This document shows positions 16,685-25,285 of a stretch of 64,000 nucleotides of DNA, piece after piece. The notes beneath the pieces were generated by a model, which had not been told where the DNA came from, ran no database searches, and saw only the letters and a program-made list of their open reading frames with translations. Origin of the DNA: Streptomyces parvus (GTDB taxonomy: Bacteria; Actinomycetota; Actinomycetes; Streptomycetales; Streptomycetaceae); contig NZ_BMRY01000001.1 in assembly GCF_014648875.1 (NCBI RefSeq), forward strand, positions 293,304 to 357,303, given 5' to 3'. Every line of letters begins with the position of its first letter. Within the stretch, counting starts at the first letter, position 1. The translations under genes and the position numbers were made by a program.

Positions 16685-17683
16685 TCAGGACGCCAGCAGC
16701 TTCGCCTCCAGTTCGGGGTCGAGGCCGACGGCCGGGCGGTCGGGGCGCCGGGGGGCGGTGCCGCCGAGCGCGCGCAGCCAGGTCCAGGTGTCCGCGACGG
16801 TCTCCTCCACCGGGCGGCAGCGCAGCCCCGCCGCGTGCGCCTTGGTGTGGTCGCCCCGGTGGAGCGTGTCGTACAGCTCGCCCGGCGGCAGCCAGATCGG
16901 CAGGTCGCTCCAGGGCTCGGCCCCGGCGGCCAGCAGGACCTCCGGATCGGTCCAGCGCAGCTCGGCGTCGGAGCCGGTGGTCCGCACACAGGCCTCCAGC
17001 AGCTCACCCATGGTCGCGTGGCCGGGGCGGCTGACGGTGTTGTACGCGCCGTGCAGCCCGTCCGCCGCCGCGTCCAGGATCCATACCGCCAGGTCCCGGG
17101 CGTCGATGTACTGGAGCTCCACATCGGGCCGGCCGGGGGCGATCACGGGTCCGCCGCGGTCGATCCGCGACAGCCACCAGGGAAGCCTGCCGATGTTCTC
17201 GCCGGGGCCGATGATCAGCCCGGCCCGCGCCAGCAGGGCCCGGTCCCCGAAGGCGTCGAGGGCGGCCAGCTCGCCGCCGCGCTTGGCCCGGTCGTACGGC
17301 ACGTCGCCGCCGTCGTCGGGCGAGGCGCCGGTCACCAGCGGGCCGTTCTCGTCGAGTCCGGGGGCGGCCGGGTGGGCGTACACCGAACGGCTGGAGACGT
17401 AACTGAAGTGCCCCGCCCGGCCGGACAGCAGACGGGCGGCGTCCCGGACGGCGGCCGGGGCACCGCTCCAGGTGTCGACGACCAGGTCCCAGCCCCGCCC
17501 GCTCTCCGCCAGCGCCGCGAGCCCCCGCTCGCCCGCGGTCCGGTCCCCGGTCAGCGCGCTCACGCCGGGCGGGGGCGCGTGGCGGCCGCGGTGGAACACC
17601 GTGACATCCCAGCCCCGCTCCAGCGCCGCGTCGGTGACGGCCCGTCCGACGAACTCCGTACCGCCCAGCATCAGAAGCCTCAT
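16685..17683 (-). CDS. NAD-dependent epimerase/dehydratase family protein
   Basis: Extended-SDR-like protein of 332 residues. N-terminal LMLGGTEFVGRAV is the nucleotide-binding turn of the atypical branch that includes chloroplast-RNA-binding/isoflavone-reductase-like epimerases. SYVSSRSVYAHP, then YDRAKRGGE, gives the Y-x3-K pair. A C-terminal substrate domain follows. Reduction or epimerisation of a nucleotide-linked or small substrate is likely; the substrate is unknown. Confidence 0.87.
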   Translation of the reverse strand: MRLLMLGGTEFVGRAVTDAALERGWDVTVFHRGRHAPPPGVSALTGDRTAGERGLAALAESGRGWDLVVDTWSGAPAAVRDAARLLSGRAGHFSYVSSRSVYAHPAAPGLDENGPLVTGASPDDGGDVPYDRAKRGGELAALDAFGDRALLARAGLIIGPGENIGRLPWWLSRIDRGGPVIAPGRPDVELQYIDARDLAVWILDAAADGLHGAYNTVSRPGHATMGELLEACVRTTGSDAELRWTDPEVLLAAGAEPWSDLPIWLPPGELYDTLHRGDHTKAHAAGLRCRPVEETVADTWTWLRALGGTAPRRPDRPAVGLDPELEAKLLAS

Positions 17684-17783
17684 GGAACGACTCTGCCCAC
17701 CGGCGGGCGGTGGCGGAACCCGGGCACGCTGTCAGCAGAACCGGGAACTCTCGCCGGCCGACGGGCCGGGGGAACCGTGCGGG

Positions 17784-18737
17784 TCAGGACGTACGGGCCA
17801 GCGGGGAACGGTGGCGCAGCAGCCACTCGTGGTAGCCGCTCGCCCGTCGTGCCGCGTCCCGGTAGGCGTCCTCCAACTGCGCGTACACCACCTCGGTGTC
17901 GGTACCGGGCCGGGACACCAGGAGGAGGCGTACGGCGAGCGGATCGCCCAGCAGCGGGCGGATCACCATGTCGTCGCGCGGGCCCGACGTCGGCTGGCAG
18001 GGGGCGACCGCCTCGCCGAGCACGACGAGGGAGGCGGCGGTGAGGTAGTCGCCGTGCAGGACCGGCGGGTTCAGTCCGGCGGCGCCGAGCACCCGGCGCA
18101 CCCCGTCCCACTCGCCGTCCACCGTCGGATCGACCATCCAGGGGTCGCCCGCCAGATCGCCGAGCTCCACCACGCGGCGGCGGGCGGCCGGGTGGTCCCG
18201 GGAGAGGGAGATGAACTGCGGTTCCCGGTCCACGAGTACGCGCTGCTCCAGCCCCTCCGGCAAGGTGAGCGGGCAGCCCTCCACCTCGTGCACGAAGGCG
18301 ACGTCCAGGCGGCCCGCCGCGACCGAACGCAGCAGCGCGTGGGCGGAGACATCGACCCGCAGGGAGATGTCGGTGCCGGGCAGGGCGACCCGCAGCCGGC
18401 GCAGCCAGCCACCGATGACCCGGCTCGCGGTGGAGCCGATGCGCAGCCGGGAGCCGCGGGGCCGGGCGGCCTCGGCCTCCGCCAGGGCCGCGGTGACCAG
18501 GTCGCTCATGCCGTCGACGAGGGGCCGGGCCCGGCTCAGGACGGCGCGCCCCAGGGAGGTCGGGCGGCAGCCGGTCCGTTCGCGGAGGAACAGCTCGGCA
18601 CCGAGAACGTTCTCGATCCGTTGCAGCTGAGTGGTCAGGGAGGGCTGGCTCACGCCGAGGCGGCGGGCCGCCTGGTGCAGACTGCCCGCGTCGGCGATGG
18701 CGCACAGCGCCCTGAGGTGTCTCACCTCCAGCTCCAT
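17784..18737 (-). CDS. snpR: LysR family regulator, probable activator of snapalysin
   Basis: LysR-type regulator of 317 residues. The N-terminal winged HTH is ELEVRHLRALCAIADAGSLH with RRLGVSQPSLTTQLQRIE, and a periplasmic-binding-like effector domain spans ~90-300. It is divergent from snpA, the standard arrangement in which SnpR/MprR activates the protease gene. The intergenic dyad at 18852-18876 is positioned upstream of a TTGACA element. Assignment as SnpR rests on this context plus family. Confidence 0.9.
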   Translation of the reverse strand: MELEVRHLRALCAIADAGSLHQAARRLGVSQPSLTTQLQRIENVLGAELFLRERTGCRPTSLGRAVLSRARPLVDGMSDLVTAALAEAEAARPRGSRLRIGSTASRVIGGWLRRLRVALPGTDISLRVDVSAHALLRSVAAGRLDVAFVHEVEGCPLTLPEGLEQRVLVDREPQFISLSRDHPAARRRVVELGDLAGDPWMVDPTVDGEWDGVRRVLGAAGLNPPVLHGDYLTAASLVVLGEAVAPCQPTSGPRDDMVIRPLLGDPLAVRLLLVSRPGTDTEVVYAQLEDAYRDAARRASGYHEWLLRHRSPLARTS

Positions 18738-18851
18738 GCAGCGGAGACTATGACCGCCGCCGGTCGCACGCCAGACGCCGAGACCACAACAAACGAGCTT
18801 ATTTCACCGGCTGTTGACCAACAGGACGGGTGCCGGCCCGGATCCGGCCAC

Positions 18852-18876
18852 CGGGGATAGGGCGCCCCTATCCCCG
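18852..18876. promoter_or_regulatory. Inverted repeat between snpR and snpA, candidate LysR site
   Basis: CGGGGATAGG-GCGCC-CCTATCCCCG, 10-bp arms with a 5-bp spacer, immediately followed by TTGACA at 18878-18883. A dyad abutting the -35 is where LysR activators bind. Control of snpA is inferred from position. Confidence 0.7.
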
Positions 18877-18996
18877 TTTGACATCATCCGCGACGCCCGT
18901 GCGCTCCACCACACTCTCCCCGTACCGCCCCCACGCCGGGCCCGCACCCAGGGCACCCCCACGGCGTGGGTTCATCGGATCCGTAGGAGACCCCCC

Positions 18997-19650
18997 ATGA
19001 GACACCTCAGGACCGTTCTCGCCTCCGCAGTCGCCGGTCTCGGCCTCGTGGCGACGCTCGGCGCCGCACCCGCCGTGACCGCCGCTCCGGCCCCCGCCAC
19101 GCCCACGACGTCCACCGCCACGACCATCGCCGCCTACACCGGGTCGAGCGAGAACGCAGCGGCCAACCAGGCGTTCTACGACGCGGTCATGAAGTCGGTC
19201 GCCAAGAAGCGGGCGGCCAACCCGGGAGCGCTGGCGGTCACCGTCACCTACAACGCGTCCAGCGCTCCGAGCTTCCGCACCCAGATAGCCCGCAGCACCC
19301 AGATCTGGAACAGCGCGGTCTCCAACGTCCGCCTCCAGGAGGGCTCCAACGCGGACTTCCGGTACTACGAGGGCAACGACTCCCGGGGCTCCTACGCGAG
19401 CACGGACGGGCACGGCCGCGGCTACATCTTCCTGGACTACCGGCAGAACCAGCAGTACAACTCGACTCGCGTCACCACCCACGAGACCGGGCACGTCCTC
19501 GGCCTCCCGGACACCTACTCGGGCCCGTGCAGCCAGCTGATGTCGGGCGGCGGCCCCGGCCCGTCCTGCACCAACGCCCAGCCGGACGCCAACGAGCGGG
19601 CCCGGGTCAACCAGCTGTGGCGCTACGGGTTCGCCGCCGCGACCTCCTGA
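18997..19650 (+). CDS. snpA: Snapalysin, secreted zinc metalloprotease
   Basis: Small neutral protease of the M7 family, 217 residues as precursor. A signal peptide (residues 1-~29, [18 protein letters not shown]) is followed by a propeptide and the catalytic domain. The zinc site is [11 protein letters not shown] (two His and the Asp/His ligand of the HExxHxxGxxD pattern). Two Cys pairs near the C terminus fit the family disulfides. GTAGGAGACCCCCC precedes ATG 18997. Divergent from its LysR activator; two hairpins after the stop end transcription. Confidence 0.95.
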   Translation: MRHLRTVLASAVAGLGLVATLGAAPAVTAAPAPATPTTSTATTIAAYTGSSENAAANQAFYDAVMKSVAKKRAANPGALAVTVTYNASSAPSFRTQIARSTQIWNSAVSNVRLQEGSNADFRYYEGNDSRGSYASTDGHGRGYIFLDYRQNQQYNSTRVTTHETGHVLGLPDTYSGPCSQLMSGGGPGPSCTNAQPDANERARVNQLWRYGFAAATS

Positions 19651-19717
19651 CCCGTACGCGGCACCGCTTCGCACACCCCGTTCCGCACCACCGTGCGGCT
19701 CCCCACGAGGGAGCAGG

Positions 19718-19746
19718 AGGCCGGTCCCGTGTCCCGGGACCGGCCT
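19718..19746 (+). terminator. Terminator hairpin after snpA
   Basis: AGGCCGGTCCCG pairs perfectly with CGGGACCGGCCT across a 5-nt loop, 68 bp past the snpA stop. There is no T-tract, as usual for Streptomyces. Confidence 0.75.
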
Positions 19747-19765
19747 GCCCCCCGCCGCGTCACAC

Positions 19766-19797
19766 AGCGGGCCGTTCCGTCTCCGGAGCGGCCCGCT
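19766..19797. terminator. Second hairpin between convergent snpA and gntR
   Basis: AGCGGGCCGTTCC pairs with GGAGCGGCCCGCT with one G-T wobble. It lies between convergent genes and could stop transcripts from either side. Confidence 0.65.
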
Positions 19798-19816
19798 GCG
19801 CTGTCCGGCGTCGAGT

Positions 19817-20173
19817 TCAGGCGTCGAGTTCGTTACGGACGAGGGTCAGCAGTTCGTCCTCGGTCATGCCCAGGTCCCGGGCGTCCGCGACCGCTTCGCG
19901 CACCCTCTCCAGCAGCCGGGCGCGCTGCGGCGAGGCGCCCGCGGTGATCGCCGCGCCCCGGCCGCGGCGCAGCTCGATGAGCCCTTCCTCGCGGAGCCGT
20001 TGGTAACCGCGCAGCACGGTGTGGACGTTCACGCCGAGGGATTCGGCGAGCGTCCGGGCGGCGGGCAGCCGCTCGCCCGGAGCCACCGCGCCCTCGGCGA
20101 CCGCACGCCGGACCGAGGCGGCGATCTGGTCCCCGAGCGGGACGGTGGAGGTCGGATCGACCCGGAAGAGCAT
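19817..20173 (-). CDS. GntR family regulator, YtrA subfamily
   Basis: Short GntR regulator of 118 residues: winged HTH at 10-75 (QIAASVRRAVAEGAVAPGER, RTLAESLGVNVHTVLRGYQRL) plus the ~40-residue C-terminal helix pair that defines YtrA-type dimers; no effector domain. It follows the DUF1648 membrane protein with a 2-bp gap and is co-transcribed with it. YtrA proteins usually repress their own operon through a GTTC-N-GAAC-like site, present at 21158-21178. Confidence 0.92.
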   Translation of the reverse strand: MLFRVDPTSTVPLGDQIAASVRRAVAEGAVAPGERLPAARTLAESLGVNVHTVLRGYQRLREEGLIELRRGRGAAITAGASPQRARLLERVREAVADARDLGMTEDELLTLVRNELDA

Positions 20174-20175
20174 GG

Positions 20176-21144
20176 TCAGCGCCCCGCCCGCTGCCGGTCG
20201 AGCAGCGTGTTGAGCAGAGCGGCGCCGGTGGCCGAGTCACCGACGGTGACGGCGAACTCGCGGCCGCTCGTCAGGCTGACGACGATGGCCTCGCCCGAGC
20301 GGGTGATGACGCCGCTGCGCTCGGGGCGGATGCGGTAGCCCCAGCCGCCGTACTCCGCGAGGGCGTTGACCGGGCGGCTGTCCGCGCCCTCCATCCGCTC
20401 CAGCGGGACCCGCACCCGGGGCCGGGGCAGCAGACCGGAGACGGTGAGGCCGCGCCGGTCCACGGTGACGTGGGGGCGGCAGAAGGTGCCCGTCACCAGG
20501 GCGAACAGGATCAGCGGCACCCCGATGAACCAGCTCTGCTCCCGGCCCACGGTGACACCGGCCGCCAGCAGCACCAGCACGGCGACGGGTGCCCACCAGG
20601 CGCCGATGCCGCGCCCCCAGGCGGCCACCTCGCCGTCGGCGAGCACGAGCCTCTCCCGGGTCGCCCGGTCCGGGTCGCGGGGGTCCTCGGGCAGGGGGAC
20701 CAGCCGGGACAGCAGCGCTCCGAGGGCTCCGGCGAGGGCGGCCGCCGCGAGGGCCACCGCGATGTGCCGGAGCGGGAACCCGCCGGCCGAACCGCCGTCG
20801 GGGACGTCCACGTTGACGAACAGGACGGCGATCAGCAGATAGCCGAGGAACGCGGCCGCGGCGAACCCTCCGCCGATGAGCCACCGGTGGGCGCGGCCGT
20901 GGAGCCTGCCCTTGACCGCGATGAACACCCACAGCGCGCCGAGCACGATCAGCGAGGCGAGCGTGTAGAGCAGATAGGAACGGGAGCTCGTGTATCCGTT
21001 GGCGGATCCGCCGGCGTCGAAGTGGACGGCCATGCGGTCGGGCAGGCGGTCCGCCACGGCGGCGTAGAGCGCGAGGTCGATGAGGAGTGCGAGCACAAAG
21101 GGCAGGGCGGCGAGAGTGACGCGGCCAAGGTTCTTGCTTGTCAT
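20176..21144 (-). CDS. DUF1648 membrane protein
   Basis: Integral membrane protein of 322 residues. DUF1648 is recognised by DRLPDRMAVHFDAGGSANGY after the first helix. About six hydrophobic helices follow (to ~residue 240), then a soluble C-terminal part with VTVDRRGLTVSGLLPRPRVR. AACGGAGGTTTTCC precedes ATG 21144. It is first gene of the operon with the YtrA regulator. DUF1648 proteins are linked to cell-envelope stress in Bacillus (SdpI-like immunity proteins); its role here is unknown. Confidence 0.88.
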   Translation of the reverse strand: MTSKNLGRVTLAALPFVLALLIDLALYAAVADRLPDRMAVHFDAGGSANGYTSSRSYLLYTLASLIVLGALWVFIAVKGRLHGRAHRWLIGGGFAAAAFLGYLLIAVLFVNVDVPDGGSAGGFPLRHIAVALAAAALAGALGALLSRLVPLPEDPRDPDRATRERLVLADGEVAAWGRGIGAWWAPVAVLVLLAAGVTVGREQSWFIGVPLILFALVTGTFCRPHVTVDRRGLTVSGLLPRPRVRVPLERMEGADSRPVNALAEYGGWGYRIRPERSGVITRSGEAIVVSLTSGREFAVTVGDSATGAALLNTLLDRQRAGR

Positions 21145-21157
21145 GGAAAACCTCCGT

Positions 21158-21178
21158 TGTTCGCATGCTAGTAGAACA
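21158..21178. promoter_or_regulatory. Candidate YtrA-type operator
   Basis: TGTTC-N11-GAACA dyad 14 bp before the DUF1648 start, overlapping the probable promoter (TACTAG region). GTTC/GAAC arms are typical for YtrA-family regulators, and the co-transcribed regulator makes autoregulation likely. Confidence 0.6.
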
Positions 21179-21217
21179 ATGTGGCGGAGGCAACGGGTGA
21201 AGGCAGCGGCGCGACGC

Positions 21218-21256
21218 GCGTCCGCCCCGTACCGGGATGCGGTACGGGGCGGACGC
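21218..21256 (-). terminator. Terminator hairpin after 21365-21814 gene
   Basis: Sixteen-base perfect arms, GCGTCCGCCCCGTACC and its complement, with a 7-nt loop; one of the strongest hairpins in the window. It lies downstream of the minus-strand hypothetical gene and upstream of the DUF1648 operon promoter, insulating them. Confidence 0.75.
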
Positions 21257-21280
21257 GAACGGTGCGGCGGTGACGGGGGG

Positions 21281-21352
21281 TTGCCGGGTGGCGGAAGGTT
21301 CCCTGGTGGCGGGAGGTAGCCGGGTGGCCGGAGGTTTGCCGGGTGGCAGCGG
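21281..21352. repeat. Four tandem 18-bp imperfect repeats
   Basis: Units begin at 21281, 21299, 21317 and 21335 and share the core GGGTGGC(G/C)GGAGG. They are intergenic, between the 21365-21814 gene and its terminator. No function is evident. Confidence 0.75.
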
Positions 21353-21364
21353 GCCGGCTTCGGG

Positions 21365-21814
21365 TCAGGCGGCTCCGGGCCAGGCGACAGAGGTCTGGAC
21401 ACTGACGTCGTCCGGCAGGATCCGCTGGACGGCGGCCAGGGCCGCGGCGAAGTCGCGTTCGGCGCGGGCCGACTCGTACACCGCGCCGTCCAGATGGAGG
21501 GCGAGGTGGAGATGCGGGTCGGCCCGGCGCAGGGAGAGCAGGCAGGTGAGTGTGGCGTGGCGGAGCGCGCCCGCGACGAGGACGGGCAGCGGCCGGTCCC
21601 ACTCCAGGACGCAGTCGGCGAGCGCGCCGTCCTTCAGACCGAACGTCCCGTTCTCCGGCGGGGCGCCCGCGACGGGCCTCAGGACGTCGAAGCTCTCACC
21701 CTCGAAGTCGGCCCCTCTGATCCGGGTCCGGATCCGCTGTCCGTCCGTGGTGAGTACGACGGCTTCGGAACCCTGGTTGTCCCGGTACCAGCCGGCCCAC
21801 GACTCATCTGTCAT
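21365..21814 (-). CDS. Hypothetical protein (possibly DUF6304)
   Basis: Soluble protein of 149 residues without signal peptide or membrane helix. The start MTDESWAGWYRD and RTRIRGADFEGESFDVLRP are reminiscent of a small Streptomyces-conserved family I recall as DUF6304, but this is from memory and weak. The gene stands alone on the minus strand with its own terminator at 21218-21256. Function unknown. Confidence 0.65.
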   Translation of the reverse strand: MTDESWAGWYRDNQGSEAVVLTTDGQRIRTRIRGADFEGESFDVLRPVAGAPPENGTFGLKDGALADCVLEWDRPLPVLVAGALRHATLTCLLSLRRADPHLHLALHLDGAVYESARAERDFAAALAAVQRILPDDVSVQTSVAWPGAA

Positions 21815-21880
21815 GAGCAGGGACTGTAGCCCCTGCCTCTGACAACTTCCGTACCGCCCTCCGTGGTGGGGCGACGGGCA

Positions 21881-22477
21881 TCAACCCGTTCGGGGCTCCC
21901 GCCACATGGGGTACATCGGCGGGCCGTCCGGCAGGTCGAGCGCCCGGCCGAGGAGGCGGAATCCGAGCCGCTCGTACAGCGTCCGGCTCCGGGCGCTGCT
22001 CGCCTCCAGATAGGCCGGCAGCCCGTCCCGGTCACAGCGCTCCAGTTCCGCCCCGATCAACTCCGCCCCGATGCCCTCCCCCTGACGGCCGGGACGGACG
22101 CCGATCATCAGCAGATAGGCGTGCGCGCGGTCGTGCGGGTGGACCGCTCCGGTCAGCCTGCCCACCAGTTCGCAGCGCTCGTTGTCGGGATCGGCGGTCT
22201 CACGCATCAGGGCGGGGGTGGGGTCCTCCTCCTCGGGGGCCCCGGCGGGCACCTGGAGCCAGAGGGCCACCGCCGCCTCGTCCTCGGCGATGTCGATACG
22301 GCCCTCATCGAGGGCGACGTCGACGAAGACGCCGAGGAACTTCCCGTGCACCGCGCGCCGGTGCGCCTCGTCGGGGAACACCCAACTGCTGACCGGGTCG
22401 TCGTGGAAGGCCTCCTCCATCACCGACACGACGAGCTCCCGGTCGCGTCGCTCCGCCTGCTGGATCCGTATACCCAT
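21881..22477 (-). CDS. GNAT family N-acetyltransferase
   Basis: Acetyltransferase of ~198 residues. The acetyl-CoA loop is in MIGVRPGRQGEGIGAELIGA, followed by EASSARSRTLYERLGFRL, the classic GNAT C-terminal half with Tyr in LYERLGF. The N-terminal region (VVSVMEEAFHDDPVSSWVFP) resembles the actinobacterial branch near puromycin-acetyltransferase-like proteins. I prefer ATG 22477 (AGAGAGG upstream); an in-frame TTG at 22513 is possible. Substrate unknown. Confidence 0.88.
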   Translation of the reverse strand: MGIRIQQAERRDRELVVSVMEEAFHDDPVSSWVFPDEAHRRAVHGKFLGVFVDVALDEGRIDIAEDEAAVALWLQVPAGAPEEEDPTPALMRETADPDNERCELVGRLTGAVHPHDRAHAYLLMIGVRPGRQGEGIGAELIGAELERCDRDGLPAYLEASSARSRTLYERLGFRLLGRALDLPDGPPMYPMWREPRTG

Positions 22478-22566
22478 GACGGGCTGCCGCCTCTCTCTGC
22501 TGCCTTCCTTCAACCAACCTCCGGAATACTAGAGTTGACAGGGCTCCGCCGGTCACCCGACGTGGG

Positions 22567-23616
22567 TCAGCTGGTCCGGCGGGTGACGAATTCGGCCAGC
22601 GCCAGCAGGTCGCCCGCCGTGCTCGGGTCGGGGACCGCCCGGGAGAGGTGGTGGACCGCCCGGGCCATCCGGTCGGCCGCGCAGACCTGGGCCCAGTCCC
22701 GCCCGCCGGCCCGGTCCACCGCGTCGGCCGCCCTGCTCACCTCGGCGGCGGTGTTCATGGGCCCCCGGTAGAGCGCGGCGAGCTCGGCGGCGGCCGGGGT
22801 GCCCGAGGTGAGAGCGGCGACCACGGGCAGGGACTTCTTGTGGGCGGAGAGGTCGGCCCCGACGGGCTTGCCGGTGTGGTCGGGGTCGCCCCAGATGCCG
22901 ATCAGGTCGTCGATGAGCTGGAACGAGAGACCCACCTCCCGGCCGAACCCGTCCATCGCGCGGACGGCCCGGTCCTCAGCCCCGGCGTAGAGGGCGCCGA
23001 GCGCGCAGGCGCAGCCGAGCAGGGCGCCGGTCTTGGCGGCCGCCATGGTGAGGCATTCGTCGAGGGTGACCTCGTCGGGGCCGCGCTCCTCGAAGGCGCA
23101 GTCCGCCTGCTGGCCCGCGCACAGCTCGATGATGCAGGTGGAGAGCCGGGCGGCGGCGGGCGCGGCGGCCGGGTGCGTGTCCTCGGCCAGCAGCCGCTGG
23201 GCGAGGGCGAGCATGGCGTCGCCGGTGATGATGGCGTCCGGGACGCCGAAGACCGCCCAGGCGGTGGGCCGGTGCCTGCGGGTGGTGTCCTCGTCGATGA
23301 CGTCGTCGTGGAGCAGCGTGAAGTTGTGGGCGAGTTCGACGGCGACGGCGGCCCGGATCGCGCGTTCCGGATCGCCGCCCAGGGCGCGGGCGGCGGCCAG
23401 CACGAGGGCCGGCCTGACGGCCTTTCCGGCCTGGCCGGAGGCCGGGGTTCCGTCGGCGTTCTGCCAGCCGAAGTGGTACATCGCGATCCGGCGCATGGCG
23501 CCGGGCAACGACTCCACGGCCGATCGCAGATGCGGGTCGACGACGGCGCGGGTGCGCTCCAGGAGCGCCGCGGCCTCGTGCCCTTCCGTCGCTGCGTCCG
23601 TACTGGTCATGGTCAC
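22567..23616 (-). CDS. Polyprenyl diphosphate synthase, probable encapsulin cargo
   Basis: Trans-isoprenyl diphosphate synthase of ~349 residues that extends allylic diphosphates with isopentenyl diphosphate. The first aspartate-rich motif is complete (LLHDDVIDED), with GKAVRP before it. The second reads QLIDDLIGIWGD, where the usual third Asp of DDxxD is Gly. The C-terminal GKPVGADLSAHKKSLP is intact. GTG 23616 follows AGGGAG; TTG and ATG alternatives differ by six bases. It lies 81 nt downstream of eshA. In family 2B encapsulin operons, polyprenyl transferases are known cargo genes, so packaging in the EshA shell is a strong inference. Confidence 0.92.
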   Translation of the reverse strand: MTMTSTDAATEGHEAAALLERTRAVVDPHLRSAVESLPGAMRRIAMYHFGWQNADGTPASGQAGKAVRPALVLAAARALGGDPERAIRAAVAVELAHNFTLLHDDVIDEDTTRRHRPTAWAVFGVPDAIITGDAMLALAQRLLAEDTHPAAAPAAARLSTCIIELCAGQQADCAFEERGPDEVTLDECLTMAAAKTGALLGCACALGALYAGAEDRAVRAMDGFGREVGLSFQLIDDLIGIWGDPDHTGKPVGADLSAHKKSLPVVAALTSGTPAAAELAALYRGPMNTAAEVSRAADAVDRAGGRDWAQVCAADRMARAVHHLSRAVPDPSTAGDLLALAEFVTRRTS

Positions 23617-23656
23617 GGTCAACTCCCTGGGGCGAGGCGGTGGGTGCGGACCCGGA

Positions 23657-23687
23657 GGGTCCGGGCGGCGGCTGCCCGCCCGGACCC
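23657..23687 (-). terminator. Hairpin between eshA and polyprenyl synthase
   Basis: GGGTCCGGGCGG pairs perfectly with CCGCCCGGACCC across a 7-nt loop inside the intercistronic gap. It could attenuate or stabilise the eshA end of the message, giving more shell than cargo transcript. Confidence 0.6.
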
Positions 23688-23703
23688 CCGGGGTGACTCG
23701 GGA

Positions 23704-25110
23704 TCAGCGCCAGCGGCTGACCTCGACGTTCTCCAGCACTCCGAGGGCGTCCGGTACCAGGATGGCGGCGGAGTAGTACGCCGTCACGAGGTAGGAGATG
23801 ATCGCCTGCTCGTCGATCCCCATGAAGCGGACCGAGAGGCTCGGTTCGATCTCGTCGGGGATGCCGGTCTGCTGGAGGCCGATGACGCCCTGCTCGGCCT
23901 CGCCGGTCCTCATGCAGATGATGGAGGTGGTGCGGGCGTCGGTGACGGGGATCTTGTTGGACGGGAAGATCGGCACCCCGCGCCAGGCGGGCACGTGGTG
24001 ACCGCCGATGTCGACGCTCTCCGGGACGAGTCCCCGCCGGCTGCACTCACGGCCGAAGGCGGCGATCGCCTTCGGGTGGGCGAGGAAGAGCTTCGATCCG
24101 CGGCGGCGCGAGAGCAGCTCGTCCATGTCGTCCGGGCTGGGCACCCCGTCGTGCGGCTGGATCCGCTGCCCGTAGTCGCAGTTGTTGAGAAGTCCGAACT
24201 CCCTGTTGTTGATCAGCTCGTGCTCCTGGCGCTCGCGCAGCGCCTCGACCGTGAGCCTCAACTGCTGCTCGGTCTGGTTCATCGGCTGGTTGTAGAGGTC
24301 GGCGACCCTGCTGTGGACCTTCAGCACGGTCTGGGCGACGCTCAGTTCGTACTCGCGGGGCGCCGCTTCGTAGTCGACGAAGGTGTGCGGGACGACCGCC
24401 TCGCCGACATGGCCGGCGGAGAGGTCGATCGCCGCCTCGCCGTAGTGGTTGGTCCGCTGTTCCGGAATGGAGAGCAGTCCGGCAAGGTGGCCCTGCAGAG
24501 ATTCGGCGCGCTCGGCGAGGTTGTACACATCGGCCCGGCTCAGGGTGAGGAGCGTGCACGGGGTGAGCGTGCGGGCCGTGTACTCCCAAACAGCATCGCC
24601 GTCGATCAGACTCTGGTCGCCGAAGTACGCGCCGTCGGCGAGGACCCCGAGCTCCGTCTCGTCCCCGTAGAGGCCGGATCCGACCTTCTCGATCTTGCCG
24701 TGCGCCAGCAGAAAGACCCGGTCCGCCGCGTCCCCCGAGGCGGCGAGCACCTCCCCCGCGCCCACGTCCCGCTGCTCGCACCTGCGGGCGAGCTCGGCGA
24801 GGACCTCCTCGTCCCCGAAGTTGCGCAGAGCGGGCAGCTCCCCCAGCTCCGCGGGGATCACGGCCACCCGGTCCCCGGTCTGGACGAAGGTCACCCGGCC
24901 GTCACCGACCGAATAGCTGAGCCGACGGTTCACCCGGTACGTACCGCCCTGTACCTGCACCCACGGCAGCATCTTCAGCAGCCACCGTGAGGTGATCTCC
25001 TGCATCTGCGGCGCGGATTTGGTGGTCGTCGCGAGGTTCCGCGCAGCCGCCGTCCCCAGACTCTGCTGCGGCGGCGCCTGCGTGTCGCGAACCTCTTCAC
25101 CAACGGACAT
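23704..25110 (-). CDS. eshA: EshA, family 2B encapsulin shell protein with cNMP-binding domain
   Basis: Shell protein of 468 residues with the HK97-type fold of family 2 encapsulins. The long N-arm ([20 protein letters not shown]) and [20 protein letters not shown] are diagnostic. A cyclic-nucleotide-binding domain is inserted at ~95-205 ([28 protein letters not shown]). The HK97 core resumes to the C terminus. EshA proteins form large multimers and affect sporogenic growth and antibiotic production in S. griseus and S. coelicolor. GAGAGGACG precedes ATG 25110. The next gene is the likely cargo polyprenyl synthase. Confidence 0.95.
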   Translation of the reverse strand: MSVGEEVRDTQAPPQQSLGTAAARNLATTTKSAPQMQEITSRWLLKMLPWVQVQGGTYRVNRRLSYSVGDGRVTFVQTGDRVAVIPAELGELPALRNFGDEEVLAELARRCEQRDVGAGEVLAASGDAADRVFLLAHGKIEKVGSGLYGDETELGVLADGAYFGDQSLIDGDAVWEYTARTLTPCTLLTLSRADVYNLAERAESLQGHLAGLLSIPEQRTNHYGEAAIDLSAGHVGEAVVPHTFVDYEAAPREYELSVAQTVLKVHSRVADLYNQPMNQTEQQLRLTVEALRERQEHELINNREFGLLNNCDYGQRIQPHDGVPSPDDMDELLSRRRGSKLFLAHPKAIAAFGRECSRRGLVPESVDIGGHHVPAWRGVPIFPSNKIPVTDARTTSIICMRTGEAEQGVIGLQQTGIPDEIEPSLSVRFMGIDEQAIISYLVTAYYSAAILVPDALGVLENVEVSRWR

Positions 25111-25247
25111 CTGACGTCCTCTCGATCATGGGCTGACCTGCGAGGAAAGACTTTCAGCAGGAGGGGCGGACCCGCCATTACACAAAAGAGTGTGACTAAT
25201 CCACCTTCAGGTGGGGCACGTTGAGCCCGTCACCGGCCCACCCTTTT

Positions 25248-25270
25248 AATTTGCATCCATCGTGCAACTT
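25248..25270. promoter_or_regulatory. NsrR operator upstream of nsrR
   Basis: The 23-bp dyad has arms AATTTGCA and TGCAACTT separated by seven bases, matching the AA-rich TGCAT-type NsrR motif. It ends at the likely -10 (TATCTA, 25270-25275), ~16 bp before the nsrR ATG, which implies a leaderless or near-leaderless, autoregulated message. Confidence 0.75.
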
Positions 25271-25285
25271 ATCTACTCTGAGCCC

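Noticed and set aside
22648..24990. Very long plus-strand frame opposite eshA and the prenyl synthase
   Set aside because: Antisense frames of this length are common in high-GC coding DNA. The minus-strand proteins have clear family motifs and this one has none.
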